Part shown: piece after piece, positions 1 through 9,779 of the stretch
Layout: each line of letters starts with the position of its first letter
Numbering within the stretch: the stretch's first letter is position 1
NCBI GenBank assembly: GCA_018268755.1
Contig: JAFDVW010000013.1
Span: forward strand, 248,001 to 312,000
Source: Acidobacteriota bacterium
GTDB taxonomy: Bacteria; Acidobacteriota; Terriglobia; Terriglobales; Acidobacteriaceae
Reading direction: 5' to 3'
Length of the DNA: 64,000 nucleotides
The notes under the pieces: model-generated
The model's database searches: none
Told to the model about the DNA's origin: nothing
What the model saw: only the letters and a program-made list of their open reading frames with translations
Program-made: the position numbers and the translations under genes

Positions 1-1
1 G

Positions 2-2893
2 ACCTTGCAGGACAAGATCGGCAAAGCGGAATTTGCCCCCTCCGCCTTCCAATCTTCCTACCCCAATCCCTATTTCAACGTGACCGACATTGGGGCCTCG
101 GTGGGCGGCCAGATTCCCAAACTCAAGAAGACGTTTTTCTTTGCCGCCTACGAGCGCAACTGGACGATTTCTCCGGTGCAGCTTCAGTCCAACACGCTGC
201 CTCATCCCAGCCTGTGGGGTGGAGACTTCAGTCAGGTCAACGATGCGGCCAAGCCCACGGTGCCGGCTGGGGTTACGCTGACCCCGGATGAAATCGCCAA
301 TGACACAGTGGGAGGCCTGGGCGAGCAGTTCATCACCATTCCTTCCCGCCTGCTCAACCCGACGGCGCAAAGCTTGATTCAAAACTACTTTCCCAAAATC
401 GGTCTGAGCGCTCCCATGCTTACCGCCTCCGGCCGGGTGGACGATTACCGCACCCTCATGCCGGGTCGCGCGGTGCAAGATATCGGGACCCTGCGCGTGG
501 ACCACGACTTCAGCGACCGGGACCACGTCTATGGCACCTACAATGCCTCTGCCCAGACAACGGCTAACACCTTTGTGCAGGCGCCGTATACCGGGCTGGG
601 ATTGAGCCAATTAGATCGTAGAAATGACACTGTCTCCCTCTCCTACACGCACGTGTTCAGCAACAGCATCGTGAACGAGGCACGCGGCGGATTCAATCGT
701 CAGAAGCTGTACCGCCATAGCAACACGACGTTGCGCAGCTTCCTGTCCAGCATCGGTTTTGATGATTCCGACATTACTGCCTATGGAGCGGTGGTGGGCG
801 CGAAGGAATTGGATACTTACGGTCACCCGGCCATTAATTTCAGCAACCGTTTCGCTACCTTCCAGAACGGCGGCCGCAATACCGACCGACCCATGGATCA
901 GAACCTGGCCACGTTCGGGGACACCTTGACCTGGATTGTTCGCAACCACAGCCTCAAAATGGGTGCGGACTTTGTGCGCAATGCGGCGGTGGACGGTTTT
1001 GCCGTGAACCGCGGCAATCCCCGCGGATTGATGACCTACACCGGTTCCGGCACCGACCCCTTCGCCAATTTCCTGATGGGCCTGCCCGCCAATAGTGTGG
1101 GTTACATCAATGAACCCCGCCCACCCATGGACGTCTACAACTGGGAGCAGGGTTTCTTTGTGCAGGATGACTGGAAAGTCTCGCCCCGCCTGACCGTCAA
1201 CATGGGGCTGCGCTATGAGCTGATCACGCCCTTTATTGAGAACCACAACTTGCTGGTGAACTTTGATCCTAGCTATGTAGACTCCGGCACTAACCAGAAG
1301 GGCCGTTTCATTATTCCTTCGGACGAAACGCTGGCCTTTCTGGACACGCGCATTCCCAACACCCGTCCGGTGGTCACGGCCGCGCAAGCCGGCCTGGGAG
1401 TGGGCCGGGGCTTGGTCCGCATGGACAAAAATAATCTTGCCCCGCGCTTTGGAGCCGCTTTCCGGCTGGACAGCAAATCCGTGATTCGCGGCGGATACGG
1501 CTTCTACTACCCAACCTCCGCGGCGCAAGGCATTCGTGATGCCATCGCCACCAACCCCTTCAACCAGGGCCTGACCAAGCGTCCCTTCGACAGCGAAAAT
1601 AATCCCACGCCCCTTGCGCCGTGGCCGGGCTTTTCGCACGGCTTCAGTCCGCTCGACGGAGGCACGATCGCAACCGGCTTCGGCGGGCTTCCCGCCATCA
1701 ATGCCGTGCCGGTGGGTATCCAGCAGCCGCGGGTGCAGCAGTACAACGTGACCTACGAACGGGAAATCCTGGACCAAACCTTCGTGCGCTTCTCCTATCT
1801 GGGAAGCACGCTCAGCGGACTCATCGCCGGCGTGGATCTGAACCGGATCGCCCCCAGCGACAATCCCTTCGGCACCTCGACCTTGGAGGGAGATCCCTGC
1901 AACCCGGATGATGGCAACTGCGATTACTCGCCCGCCGACCTGGCCCGCCAGGCCTTCCCGGGCCTGGGCGATTATCTTCTCAGCTATGGCAACTTCGGGC
2001 ACGGGCGCTCCAATGCCTTCCAGACCCAGTTCGAGCATCGCTACTCCCATGGCCTGATGCTGAACTTCTCCTACACCTACCTCGACCAGAAATCGACTGC
2101 TCTCGACACCGGGAACTCGAGTCTGGGCGGGATCGCCTACAACTCCGTCGCTCCTGAGCAGGATTACGGACAGGAAGCCTTCGTGCCCAAGAATCGTGTG
2201 GTGATGTACGGGGTATACGATCTTCCCGTGGGCCGGGGAAAGCGTTTTGGGTCTTCCTTCTCCAAGATCGCCGACGCCATTCTGGGCGGCTGGCAAACCA
2301 GCTTCAACATGTTCGCCAAGACCGGCACGGGATTCACTCCGTTCTGGCTGTGCGATAACTGCGGTCCGGCCATGCCGGGCAACGTGGGTGTGGGTTCCAT
2401 GGACGCGGTGGGCGACTTCGGCTCCGAACCTTCCTTCCGCCCGGTAGTCACGGGGAATTTCAACCGCCGCAATGGAGACCAGATTTGGGACCCCAATGCT
2501 TTCGCCCTTCCCCCTACCGGGGCCGACCTCTTCGACAACCCCGGGGTGGCCAAGCGAAACCTGCTGATGGGCCCGGGCACCTGGGGGGTCAACCTGGGAG
2601 TGCACAAGGACTTTCAGGTGGGGGAGCGAGTGAACCTTCAATTTGGGGCGGACATTAATAATGTCTTCAACCACCCCATGTATTCCCCGGACAGCGACTA
2701 CGGTGGTGGAGGCGGTCCGTTTGCTTTCCTCGGCGACTTTAATATCGGCGTCGATCCGGACTCACGCAAAGTCTTTATTGACCCGTCCACAGTTGTTCCG
2801 AACGAAGACTTCGGCCGACTGATCAATACCTTCACCCAGGAAGGCATCGACAGCCGCCGGACGGTGCGCTTACGCTTGCGCATCACGTTCTAA
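2..2893 (+). CDS. TonB-dependent receptor, Oar-like, C-terminal part (5' truncated by window)
   Basis: The reading frame is open from the first bases, so the gene starts before the window. The visible 963 residues correspond to the end of the plug and the whole beta-barrel. Near the start a 'GASVGGQIPKLKKTFFFAAYE' stretch matches the 'GGTLGGPIIKDKLFWFGDYQ' region of the complete receptor at 16041-19223, and the end carries the 'NNVFNHPMYSP' motif shared by the family, finishing in an aromatic-rich strand (LRLRITF). The signal peptide, carboxypeptidase-regulatory-like domain and TonB box are missing. Proteins of this family sit in the outer membrane and import large ligands such as glycans with TonB energy. 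Here the receptor precedes a run of secreted carbohydrate-type genes on the same strand, so an oligosaccharide ligand is likely but not shown. Confidence 0.9.
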   Translation, partial: TLQDKIGKAEFAPSAFQSSYPNPYFNVTDIGASVGGQIPKLKKTFFFAAYERNWTISPVQLQSNTLPHPSLWGGDFSQVNDAAKPTVPAGVTLTPDEIANDTVGGLGEQFITIPSRLLNPTAQSLIQNYFPKIGLSAPMLTASGRVDDYRTLMPGRAVQDIGTLRVDHDFSDRDHVYGTYNASAQTTANTFVQAPYTGLGLSQLDRRNDTVSLSYTHVFSNSIVNEARGGFNRQKLYRHSNTTLRSFLSSIGFDDSDITAYGAVVGAKELDTYGHPAINFSNRFATFQNGGRNTDRPMDQNLATFGDTLTWIVRNHSLKMGADFVRNAAVDGFAVNRGNPRGLMTYTGSGTDPFANFLMGLPANSVGYINEPRPPMDVYNWEQGFFVQDDWKVSPRLTVNMGLRYELITPFIENHNLLVNFDPSYVDSGTNQKGRFIIPSDETLAFLDTRIPNTRPVVTAAQAGLGVGRGLVRMDKNNLAPRFGAAFRLDSKSVIRGGYGFYYPTSAAQGIRDAIATNPFNQGLTKRPFDSENNPTPLAPWPGFSHGFSPLDGGTIATGFGGLPAINAVPVGIQQPRVQQYNVTYEREILDQTFVRFSYLGSTLSGLIAGVDLNRIAPSDNPFGTSTLEGDPCNPDDGNCDYSPADLARQAFPGLGDYLLSYGNFGHGRSNAFQTQFEHRYSHGLMLNFSYTYLDQKSTALDTGNSSLGGIAYNSVAPEQDYGQEAFVPKNRVVMYGVYDLPVGRGKRFGSSFSKIADAILGGWQTSFNMFAKTGTGFTPFWLCDNCGPAMPGNVGVGSMDAVGDFGSEPSFRPVVTGNFNRRNGDQIWDPNAFALPPTGADLFDNPGVAKRNLLMGPGTWGVNLGVHKDFQVGERVNLQFGADINNVFNHPMYSPDSDYGGGGGPFAFLGDFNIGVDPDSRKVFIDPSTVVPNEDFGRLINTFTQEGIDSRRTVRLRLRITF

Positions 2894-2910
2894 CCCAGAC
2901 CATTTTTCCA

Positions 2911-2943
2911 GCAGCCGCAGTGAATCGCCACTGCGGCTGCTTT
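2911..2943 (+). terminator. Hairpin terminator after the first receptor gene
   Basis: A perfect 12-bp stem (GCAGCCGCAGTG / CACTGCGGCTGC) with a 6-nt loop lies 17 bases after the stop codon and is followed by TTTC. The short T tract makes it a weak intrinsic terminator. It could attenuate expression between the receptor and the downstream enzyme operon. Confidence 0.6.
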
Positions 2944-3019
2944 CAAAACTGCGTCTGCCAACCTTTCATCGCCATACTCAAAGTCGTATCGTGAATCCAA
3001 CATGTCAGGCAGGGAACAA

Positions 3020-5323
3020 ATGAAGATCTCCCCACTCCGTGTTGCTCTTTTTGTATTGTTATGTCTGGCCTGTGTTTCCGCCAGCGAACGTCCGGGAGGA
3101 TTTCGTGTGCTTGGCCCGGGGGGAGGCGGGGCCATGTTTAATCCCACGGTCAGCCCGCACGACACCAATACGGTGCTCATCTCCTGCGATATGACCGGTT
3201 CTTACATCACCCATGATGGCGGCAAAAGCTGGCGCATGTTCAATCTGCGCGGGGTGGTGGACTTCTTCGCGTTCGATCCGAAAGATCCCAAGACCATGTA
3301 CGCGCACGCCACCGGCTTGTGGCGAAGCCGCGATGGCGGAGAAAGCTGGGACTTGCTCTATCCGCAGCCGGCCACCGTCAAAGGCGTGAAGATGGCATCC
3401 GACCACTCGGATGAGGACATTCTGGCCGACCCCGATCCGCTGGGAACGATTTCCGCGCTGGCCATCGATCCGGACAACTCCAAGGTGCTGTATGCGGCAG
3501 CTGGCCAGAAAGGCAGCCCAGCTTTGTTTGTTTCCAAAAATGCCGGCGGCAGCTGGAGCAAGCTGGCGGCCCTGGGCGATGCGCCACGCCGATTGTGGGT
3601 CGATCCCAAATCTCCTGCAGATTCGCGCACCATCTATGCAGGCAGCGTTCGTGCACTGGCATCAATTGCCGGCGGAAATGTCAAAGCACTTTCTGTTCCG
3701 GAGCAAGCCAATGATATTTCTCTCGGCTTCGGAAACGGGGCGCAGCCCATGGTGTATGCCACTTCCCGGCAGGGAGTTTTCATCTCCGGCGACGGCGGCG
3801 TCACCTGGCGCAAGGCGGCTTTGCCCGGCGAAAGCAGCCGGGTTCGCGCCGTAGCCACCAGCCTGCTTCATCCCGAGGTGGCTTACGTTTCTTACAACCG
3901 CCTGCTTCTGGACGGAAAGAAATGGATGGGAGTTGCCAAGACCACGGACGCAGGCAAAACCTGGACGCTGGCGTGGAAGGAAATCTGGGCTGACGAAGAA
4001 GAAGGTTCCGGATTAGGGGGAAATGCCGGGGTCGCGCCGGCCAACCTGCACGATGCCTGGATCACAGAGAGCTTTGGCTCGTCGTGGGGAGAGAATCCGC
4101 TGGTTCTGGGCGTGGCGAACCAGGACCCCAACGTTGCCTATGGAACGGACCTGGGGCGCACCATCGCGACCCGCGACGGCGGCAAGACCTGGAACGCACA
4201 ATATTCGCGCAAAGTAGGAAACGCCGGGTGGACCAGCACCGGGCTGGATGTCACCACCAGCTATGGAATTCACTTTGATCCGTTCGACGGGAAGCGGCAG
4301 TTCATCAGCTATACCGACATTGGGGTCTTCCGCAGCGAAGATGGCGGCGCTTCCTGGGTCAGTTCTCGAAAAGGCATTCCGCGCGACTGGCAAAACACCA
4401 CGTATTGGATGGTCTTCGACCCGCAAGTGCGCGGCAAGGTGTGGAGCGTCAACAGCGGGACCCACGATTTACCCCGCCCTAAGATGTGGCGGCACACTCC
4501 CGTCTCGCGCTACCGGGGCGGCGTTTGCCTGAGTCTGGATGGCGGCAAGACCTGGAGCAAGTCGAACCAGGGAATGGATGAAACCGGCGCCACCCACATT
4601 TTGCTGGACCCCACCAGCCCAGTCAACGCCCGCGTTCTCTATGTGAGCGGCTTTGGCGATGGCGTCTACAAAAGCGTCGATGACGGCAAAACCTGGAAAC
4701 TGAAGAACAACGGCATCACGCAGAAAGAGCCCTTCGCCTGGCGTCTGGCGCGCGCTTCCAATGGAACCTTATATGTGCTGATTGCCCGCCGTTCGGAAGA
4801 TGGCAGCATTGGCAACCCCGGAGACGGCGCCTTATACAGCTCGACGGATGGCGCCGAGCACTGGCAGCCGGTGGCTTTGCCGGCGGGCGCGAACTCGCCC
4901 AATGGCTTGGCGATTGATCCCAAAGAGCCCAACCGCTTATATCTCACCACCTGGGCGCGGGCTGCGGGGCAACACGGAGATGGCGGAGGCATCTTCCTCT
5001 CGGAAGATGCCGGGAAAAACTGGAAGCAGGTCCTGGAAAAAGACCGTCATATTTATGACATCACCATTGATCCTGCCGATGCGAACATTCTCTATGCCGC
5101 CGGGTTCGAATCATCCGCCTGGCGTTCTACGGATCGTGGACTACACTGGACCCGTATTCCCGGCTTCAACTTCAAATGGGGCCAGCGTGTTGTCCCTGAT
5201 CCTGCGGACCATAGCAAGGTCTACATCACCACCTTTGGAGGAAGCGTATGGCACGGTTCCGTCGATGGGAAAGAGGAACCGTTGGATATTGCGACCCCGG
5301 AACTAGCCCCCGGCCGGAATTAG
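3020..5323 (+). CDS. Secreted Asp-box (BNR) beta-propeller protein, GH74/sortilin-like
   Basis: A 767-residue protein. The ATG at 3020 is preferred over the one at 3002 because it directly opens a signal peptide (MKISPLRVALFVLLCLACVSAS) and has AGGCAGGGA upstream. The mature part is filled with about twelve Asp-box motifs of the S/T-x-D-x-G-x-x-W type, for example THDGGKSW, SRDGGESW, TRDGGKTW, SLDGGKTW and STDRGLHW, which predicts one or two seven-bladed propellers. Such folds occur in GH74 xyloglucanases, sialidases and sortilin-like VPS10 proteins. No catalytic pair could be assigned, so hydrolase activity is a guess; glycan or protein binding is equally possible. It is followed 22 bp later by the amidohydrolase gene and probably shares its transcript. 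Confidence 0.75.
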   Translation: MKISPLRVALFVLLCLACVSASERPGGFRVLGPGGGGAMFNPTVSPHDTNTVLISCDMTGSYITHDGGKSWRMFNLRGVVDFFAFDPKDPKTMYAHATGLWRSRDGGESWDLLYPQPATVKGVKMASDHSDEDILADPDPLGTISALAIDPDNSKVLYAAAGQKGSPALFVSKNAGGSWSKLAALGDAPRRLWVDPKSPADSRTIYAGSVRALASIAGGNVKALSVPEQANDISLGFGNGAQPMVYATSRQGVFISGDGGVTWRKAALPGESSRVRAVATSLLHPEVAYVSYNRLLLDGKKWMGVAKTTDAGKTWTLAWKEIWADEEEGSGLGGNAGVAPANLHDAWITESFGSSWGENPLVLGVANQDPNVAYGTDLGRTIATRDGGKTWNAQYSRKVGNAGWTSTGLDVTTSYGIHFDPFDGKRQFISYTDIGVFRSEDGGASWVSSRKGIPRDWQNTTYWMVFDPQVRGKVWSVNSGTHDLPRPKMWRHTPVSRYRGGVCLSLDGGKTWSKSNQGMDETGATHILLDPTSPVNARVLYVSGFGDGVYKSVDDGKTWKLKNNGITQKEPFAWRLARASNGTLYVLIARRSEDGSIGNPGDGALYSSTDGAEHWQPVALPAGANSPNGLAIDPKEPNRLYLTTWARAAGQHGDGGGIFLSEDAGKNWKQVLEKDRHIYDITIDPADANILYAAGFESSAWRSTDRGLHWTRIPGFNFKWGQRVVPDPADHSKVYITTFGGSVWHGSVDGKEEPLDIATPELAPGRN

Positions 5324-5345
5324 CCGGGACAGACCAGGAGGATAG

Positions 5346-6548
5346 ATGAATCGTCGTGAGTGGTTATACGGAGTCGGGCTGGCTGCCGGCGCCGGCGCCG
5401 TAACACATATCGGAGTTCCTGATGCCGAAGCGGCCAGCGCTCCCAAACCCAAGCGCCTCGACCTTTCCGAATACGAACCCAAGAGTATGTTACAGGTCCA
5501 TGAAAGCCATGTGGACCGGGCCAAATTCCCTGTCATTGATTTTCATACCCATATTTCCGTCGCGGCCAAATCCAAGAATGGCGTGGAGCTGGTGGCCGAG
5601 CGCCAGTACCTGGGAACTCCCCAGGAATGTCTCGATGTCATGGATGCGAAAAATATGCGCGCCATGGTCAACCTTACCGGCGGTTACGGGAAAGGCCTGG
5701 AAGACGCGGTCGCAAAATATGATCGTGCCCACCCCGGACGTTTTTATACTTTCACCGAACCGTGCTACGAACTTTTCAAGGACCCCAACTATCCCAAGAT
5801 CCAGGCCGACGCCATCGCGCAGGCCCATAAAGACGGGGCCCGCGGGCTGAAGATCCTTAAGACCCTCGGACTGTATCTGCGGGAAAACATCACGACCGGC
5901 AAGCTGGTAAAGATCGACGATCCGCGTTTCGACCCCATGTGGGAGGCCTGCGGAGCGTTGAACATGCCGGTGGCCATTCACATCTCCGATCCGGTGGCCT
6001 TCTTCACGCCCATCGACCGTTTCAATGAGCGTTTCGAGGAGCTGAACAATCACCCGGACTGGTCTTTCTATGGCGGAGATTTCCCCTCCAATGCGGAGTT
6101 GATCGAGGCCCGCAACCGTGTGATCGCGCGGCACCCCAAGACCCAGTTCGTCACCCTGCACTTTGGCAACTTCTCGGAAAACCTGCAGAACGTCTCTGAG
6201 AACCTGGACCGCTTCCCCAATATGCACGTGGATTTGGCGGCCCGCATCGGGGAGCTGGGACGGCAGCCCTTTACTTCCAAGAAATTCTTCGACAAGTATC
6301 AGGACCGCATTGTGTTCGCCACGGACGCCACGCCCCACGGCGACGAATACCCGCAGCAGGTCTTCAACAACAAGCTCTACGAGATTTACTACCGCTTCCT
6401 CGAAACAGAGGATGAATACTTTGACTACGCACCGGCCAAAATCCCTCCGCAGGGACGCTGGCGCATTTACGGCATCAATCTGTCCGATCAGATCTTGCGC
6501 AAGGTCTACAACGCAAACGCGGCACGGTTACTGCAGATCACAGTCTAA
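5346..6548 (+). CDS. Exported amidohydrolase 2 family metal-dependent hydrolase
   Basis: A 400-residue TIM-barrel hydrolase of the amidohydrolase-related (PF04909-like) type. The start has a strong AGGAGGAT ribosome site. The N-terminus (MNRREWLYGVGLAAGAGAV) looks like a Tat or Sec signal ending near AEAA. Metal ligands are visible as DFHTH (H67, H69), a His in VAIHISDP, a His in TLHFGNF and the late Asp in FATDATP. The family includes decarboxylases and lactone or amide hydrolases acting on ring acids. An exported copy between carbohydrate enzymes may act on a sugar lactone or ester, which is inference. The next gene starts immediately after the TAA, so translation is probably coupled. Confidence 0.8.
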   Translation: MNRREWLYGVGLAAGAGAVTHIGVPDAEAASAPKPKRLDLSEYEPKSMLQVHESHVDRAKFPVIDFHTHISVAAKSKNGVELVAERQYLGTPQECLDVMDAKNMRAMVNLTGGYGKGLEDAVAKYDRAHPGRFYTFTEPCYELFKDPNYPKIQADAIAQAHKDGARGLKILKTLGLYLRENITTGKLVKIDDPRFDPMWEACGALNMPVAIHISDPVAFFTPIDRFNERFEELNNHPDWSFYGGDFPSNAELIEARNRVIARHPKTQFVTLHFGNFSENLQNVSENLDRFPNMHVDLAARIGELGRQPFTSKKFFDKYQDRIVFATDATPHGDEYPQQVFNNKLYEIYYRFLETEDEYFDYAPAKIPPQGRWRIYGINLSDQILRKVYNANAARLLQITV

Positions 6549-9500
6549 ATGCGAATCCAATGGCGGGTCCTCATTCTGGCGCTGGCAGCGGCGGTTTTGC
6601 CGGCGCAAGCGCAAGTTCGCGTCTGGCAGGGGACTCTTACCCTCCCTGTCTACGAAGAGGGCCCGCCGGATTCCAATCCTCCCTTCGATCAGTTCGCCGC
6701 CAACCGCTTCAATTATCCCTACACTCTGCGCACCAACCTCACCAGCCGCCGAGTGGAGCACGCCTGGCGCGCGGTTTATCTGGAAAATGAGTACCTGAAG
6801 TGCTCCGTGTTGCCCGACATTGGCGGGCACCTCTACACCTGTACCGACAAGCTCTCCGGCCAATCCATGTTTTATGCCAATCCGTCCATTAAGAAGGCGG
6901 CCATCTCCTATCGCGGGGCCTGGGCGGCCTTTGGCATCGAGTTCAATTTTCCCGTTTCCCACAATTGGGTAAGCATGTCGCCGGTCAACTATGCCTTCAC
7001 CAAGCGGGAGGACGGCAGCGCCTCGGTCAGCGTCGGCAATATTGACCGCGTGTATGGCATGGAGTGGACGGTCGAATTGATTTTGCGGCCGAAGTCCACC
7101 GTGCTCGAGGAACGCGTCACGCTCAGCAATCGCAGTGATGCGCGCCACCGCTTCTACTGGTGGAACAATGCCGGCATTCAGGTATGGGACGACTCGCAAA
7201 TCGTCTACCCCATGCGCTTCGCGGCGGCGCATGGTTTTGCTGAGGTCCGTCCCTGGCCGGTGGACGACGGGCTCGACCTCAGCATTATCCGCAATCATAA
7301 GCGCGGTCCGGTTTCCGAGTTCGTCCATGGCAGCCGGGAACCATTCATGGGTATTTGGAACCCATCGACCAACACCGGCACCGTTCACTTTGCCGACTAC
7401 GCCGAGCTGCCGGCCAAGAAGATATGGTCCTGGGGTGCGGACGCCGACGGGCTGGACTGGCGCAAGGCGCTTTCCGACAACAACAGCGCCTACGTGGAAG
7501 TGCAGGGAGGATTGTTTCGCAATCAGGAGACCTACGCGTTCCTGGAACCGCGGCAAACCCTTCGCTTCAGCGAGTACTGGATGCCGGTGCGGGGAATTGG
7601 CGGGATTTCCCGCGCCAACCTCGCCGGTGTGGCCAGTCTGGTTCGCCGGGAGGGCGCCCTGGTCGTTGGGTTCAACGCGAACCAGGCAATTCCACAGGCA
7701 TCGGTCGCCATCCTGACGGGCGAGCAGACAGTGATTCAGGAAAAGACCGACCTGACTCCCGAGCGCAACTGGACCCACGAAATACCCCATGCCGACGCCC
7801 AAAGTAAATACACCATCGAGGTCAAAGACGCCAAAGGCGTGGTCGTGCTGCGGCAAACGGAAGGCGTCTACGATTGGACCCCCGAAGCAGAAATCAAAGT
7901 TGGGCCGCAAACCAACTACCGCATTCCCGATCCCGAGCGGCGCAGCTTCGACGACTGGATGCAGGCCGGCAAAGAAGACGAGCTGAACGGCAGGACCTTG
8001 CGCGCGCTCGACACCTATAAGGATGCGCTGCGCAAGTTCCCAGACAGCTATCAGGCGCAAAAGTCCGCCGGACGTCTGGCCGCTGCGCTGCTACGCTTTG
8101 CAGAAGCCAAGAGCTATCTGGAAGCTTGCCATGCGCGTGACACTTCCGACACCGAAGTTTCCTATTATCTGGGTCTGGCTTACGACGGCCTGGGGGAAAC
8201 ACACCACGCCCAAACCGCTTATGAACAAGCCTTGCGCCTGCCCGAGTTCCGCGCAGCGGCCGCGGTCCGTCTGGGAGAACTGCTGGCCAGGAACGGCGAC
8301 CTGAACGGCGCGGAAAAATACTTCACGCTGGCGTTGAGTCTCATAACCTCTGCCGACCCGCGCGTCATGGAAGAGATGGTCGCGGTGAAGCGGGCCTTAG
8401 GGAAACACGACGAATCTATGGCCCTTGCGAAAGCAGGGCTGGCCGACTTCCCACTCAGCAATTTCCTGCAAGAAGAAATCGGCACTCCCGATCTGCAACA
8501 GTTGGCCAACGACGTTTATCGCGTGCTCCATGTGGCCTCACAATACATGCGGCTGGGTATGTATCAGGGCGCCCTGGATGTGCTTTCCAGAAAATATCCC
8601 GACGTTATCGCGGACCAAAGCGAGCCGGGCTCCGTTGCCCCGCAGGACAACCCGCTGGTCGCGTATTTCCGCGGCTATTGCCGGGAGAAGTTGGGCCAAT
8701 CGGGAGCTGCCGATTACCAGGCTGCATCCAAGCTTTCCACGCGGTATATCTTCCCCAGCACGGCCGAAGAACTCACCGTGCTGAAAGCGGCACTGCACTC
8801 CAACCCGCAGGACGCTACCGCGCACTTCCTGTTAGGTAATCTCTATTTCTCTCGCGCCGAAACCGACGCCGCGCTGGAGGAGTGGGAAGCCGCGCGGAAT
8901 GCAAAGATCCCGGTCCTCGATGCCAATATGGGCCTGGCGTTTCTGCACATCAAGGGCGATCCCCAAAAAGCACTGGCGGCTTTTCGCAGCGGGTTGACCA
9001 ACGATCCGGCCAACGTAGCGGTCTACCTCGGCATCGATCAATCGCTCAGCCTGCTGGGAAGCCCGGCCCCCGAGCGCGTCGCGGCGCTGGGAAAGTATCC
9101 CCGGCTGGAGGATGCCCCCAATCCCCTGATGTTTGAGCTGATCCTAAATCTGGCGGAGGCGGGCGATTTCGAGCGCGCCAATCATCTCTTTCAAAATCAT
9201 TTTTTCCCGCGTGAAGAAGGCGGAACCAACGTGCGGCAGGTCTGGGTGGAAGTCCAGCTGCAACAGGCGTTGGCGCTTGCCCGGCACGGACAATGCGCCG
9301 AAGCCAGGAACGCCGCGCAACATTTGGGAGCGGAAGTCCCGGGCCTTGCCTTCACTAAAGATGGGTTGGAGCCGATCCTACGCACCGCGCGCACAAGTTA
9401 TCTGCTGGGCGCCGTATCGACAGCGTGCGGCGACGCCAGCGATGCCCATGCCAAGTATGAACAGGCCGCCACGGCTTCCGCTACCGATCAACTGCACTGG

Positions 9501-9758
9501 GCATGGCTGGCTGCACAGAAGCTCCCCAACTTCCATTCGCAGGAATGGCAGGGACGTTTGCAGAATGGGTTGACCGATGCCAGCAATCGCACAGAGACCA
9601 GTGCCTATCCCGGCTGGTGGATGTACAACGCGGCGGAACTGGAAAAGGACCTGGGGAACGCGCAGGCCGCGACGGCAAAATTTCAAAAGGCTTTGCTGCT
9701 TCCCGACCGCATGTTGTCGTATCACTTGACACGGCTGGCGCAGTCGCCGGCGCAGTAA
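6549..9758 (+). CDS. Secreted DUF5107 domain protein with TPR repeats
   Basis: A 1069-residue protein whose ATG directly follows the preceding stop (TAAATG). Signal peptide MRIQWRVLILALAAAVLPAQAQ. Residues about 40-340 match the DUF5107 pattern, a mutarotase-like beta-sandwich often found in polysaccharide loci, with the typical stretches CSVLPDIGGHLYTCTDKL and YRGAWAAFGIEFNFP. From about residue 475 the chain turns into tetratricopeptide helices (for example SYYLGLAYDGLGETHHAQTA and AHFLLGNLYFSRAETDAALE) to the end. Family knowledge suggests carbohydrate recognition by the first half and protein-protein contacts by the second. No enzymatic residues can be assigned. Confidence 0.8.
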   Translation: MRIQWRVLILALAAAVLPAQAQVRVWQGTLTLPVYEEGPPDSNPPFDQFAANRFNYPYTLRTNLTSRRVEHAWRAVYLENEYLKCSVLPDIGGHLYTCTDKLSGQSMFYANPSIKKAAISYRGAWAAFGIEFNFPVSHNWVSMSPVNYAFTKREDGSASVSVGNIDRVYGMEWTVELILRPKSTVLEERVTLSNRSDARHRFYWWNNAGIQVWDDSQIVYPMRFAAAHGFAEVRPWPVDDGLDLSIIRNHKRGPVSEFVHGSREPFMGIWNPSTNTGTVHFADYAELPAKKIWSWGADADGLDWRKALSDNNSAYVEVQGGLFRNQETYAFLEPRQTLRFSEYWMPVRGIGGISRANLAGVASLVRREGALVVGFNANQAIPQASVAILTGEQTVIQEKTDLTPERNWTHEIPHADAQSKYTIEVKDAKGVVVLRQTEGVYDWTPEAEIKVGPQTNYRIPDPERRSFDDWMQAGKEDELNGRTLRALDTYKDALRKFPDSYQAQKSAGRLAAALLRFAEAKSYLEACHARDTSDTEVSYYLGLAYDGLGETHHAQTAYEQALRLPEFRAAAAVRLGELLARNGDLNGAEKYFTLALSLITSADPRVMEEMVAVKRALGKHDESMALAKAGLADFPLSNFLQEEIGTPDLQQLANDVYRVLHVASQYMRLGMYQGALDVLSRKYPDVIADQSEPGSVAPQDNPLVAYFRGYCREKLGQSGAADYQAASKLSTRYIFPSTAEELTVLKAALHSNPQDATAHFLLGNLYFSRAETDAALEEWEAARNAKIPVLDANMGLAFLHIKGDPQKALAAFRSGLTNDPANVAVYLGIDQSLSLLGSPAPERVAALGKYPRLEDAPNPLMFELILNLAEAGDFERANHLFQNHFFPREEGGTNVRQVWVEVQLQQALALARHGQCAEARNAAQHLGAEVPGLAFTKDGLEPILRTARTSYLLGAVSTACGDASDAHAKYEQAATASATDQLHWAWLAAQKLPNFHSQEWQGRLQNGLTDASNRTETSAYPGWWMYNAAELEKDLGNAQAATAKFQKALLLPDRMLSYHLTRLAQSPAQ

Positions 9759-9779
9759 GGGCTTTCAAGGTTAGCAATT

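Noticed and set aside
611..2674. Very long open frame on the minus strand opposite the first receptor gene
   Set aside because: It lies entirely antisense to a clear TonB receptor, lacks any family motif and is explained by GC-rich codon positions.
6528..8060. Long minus-strand open frame opposite the DUF5107 protein
   Set aside because: No recognisable domain and fully covered by a well-supported gene on the plus strand.
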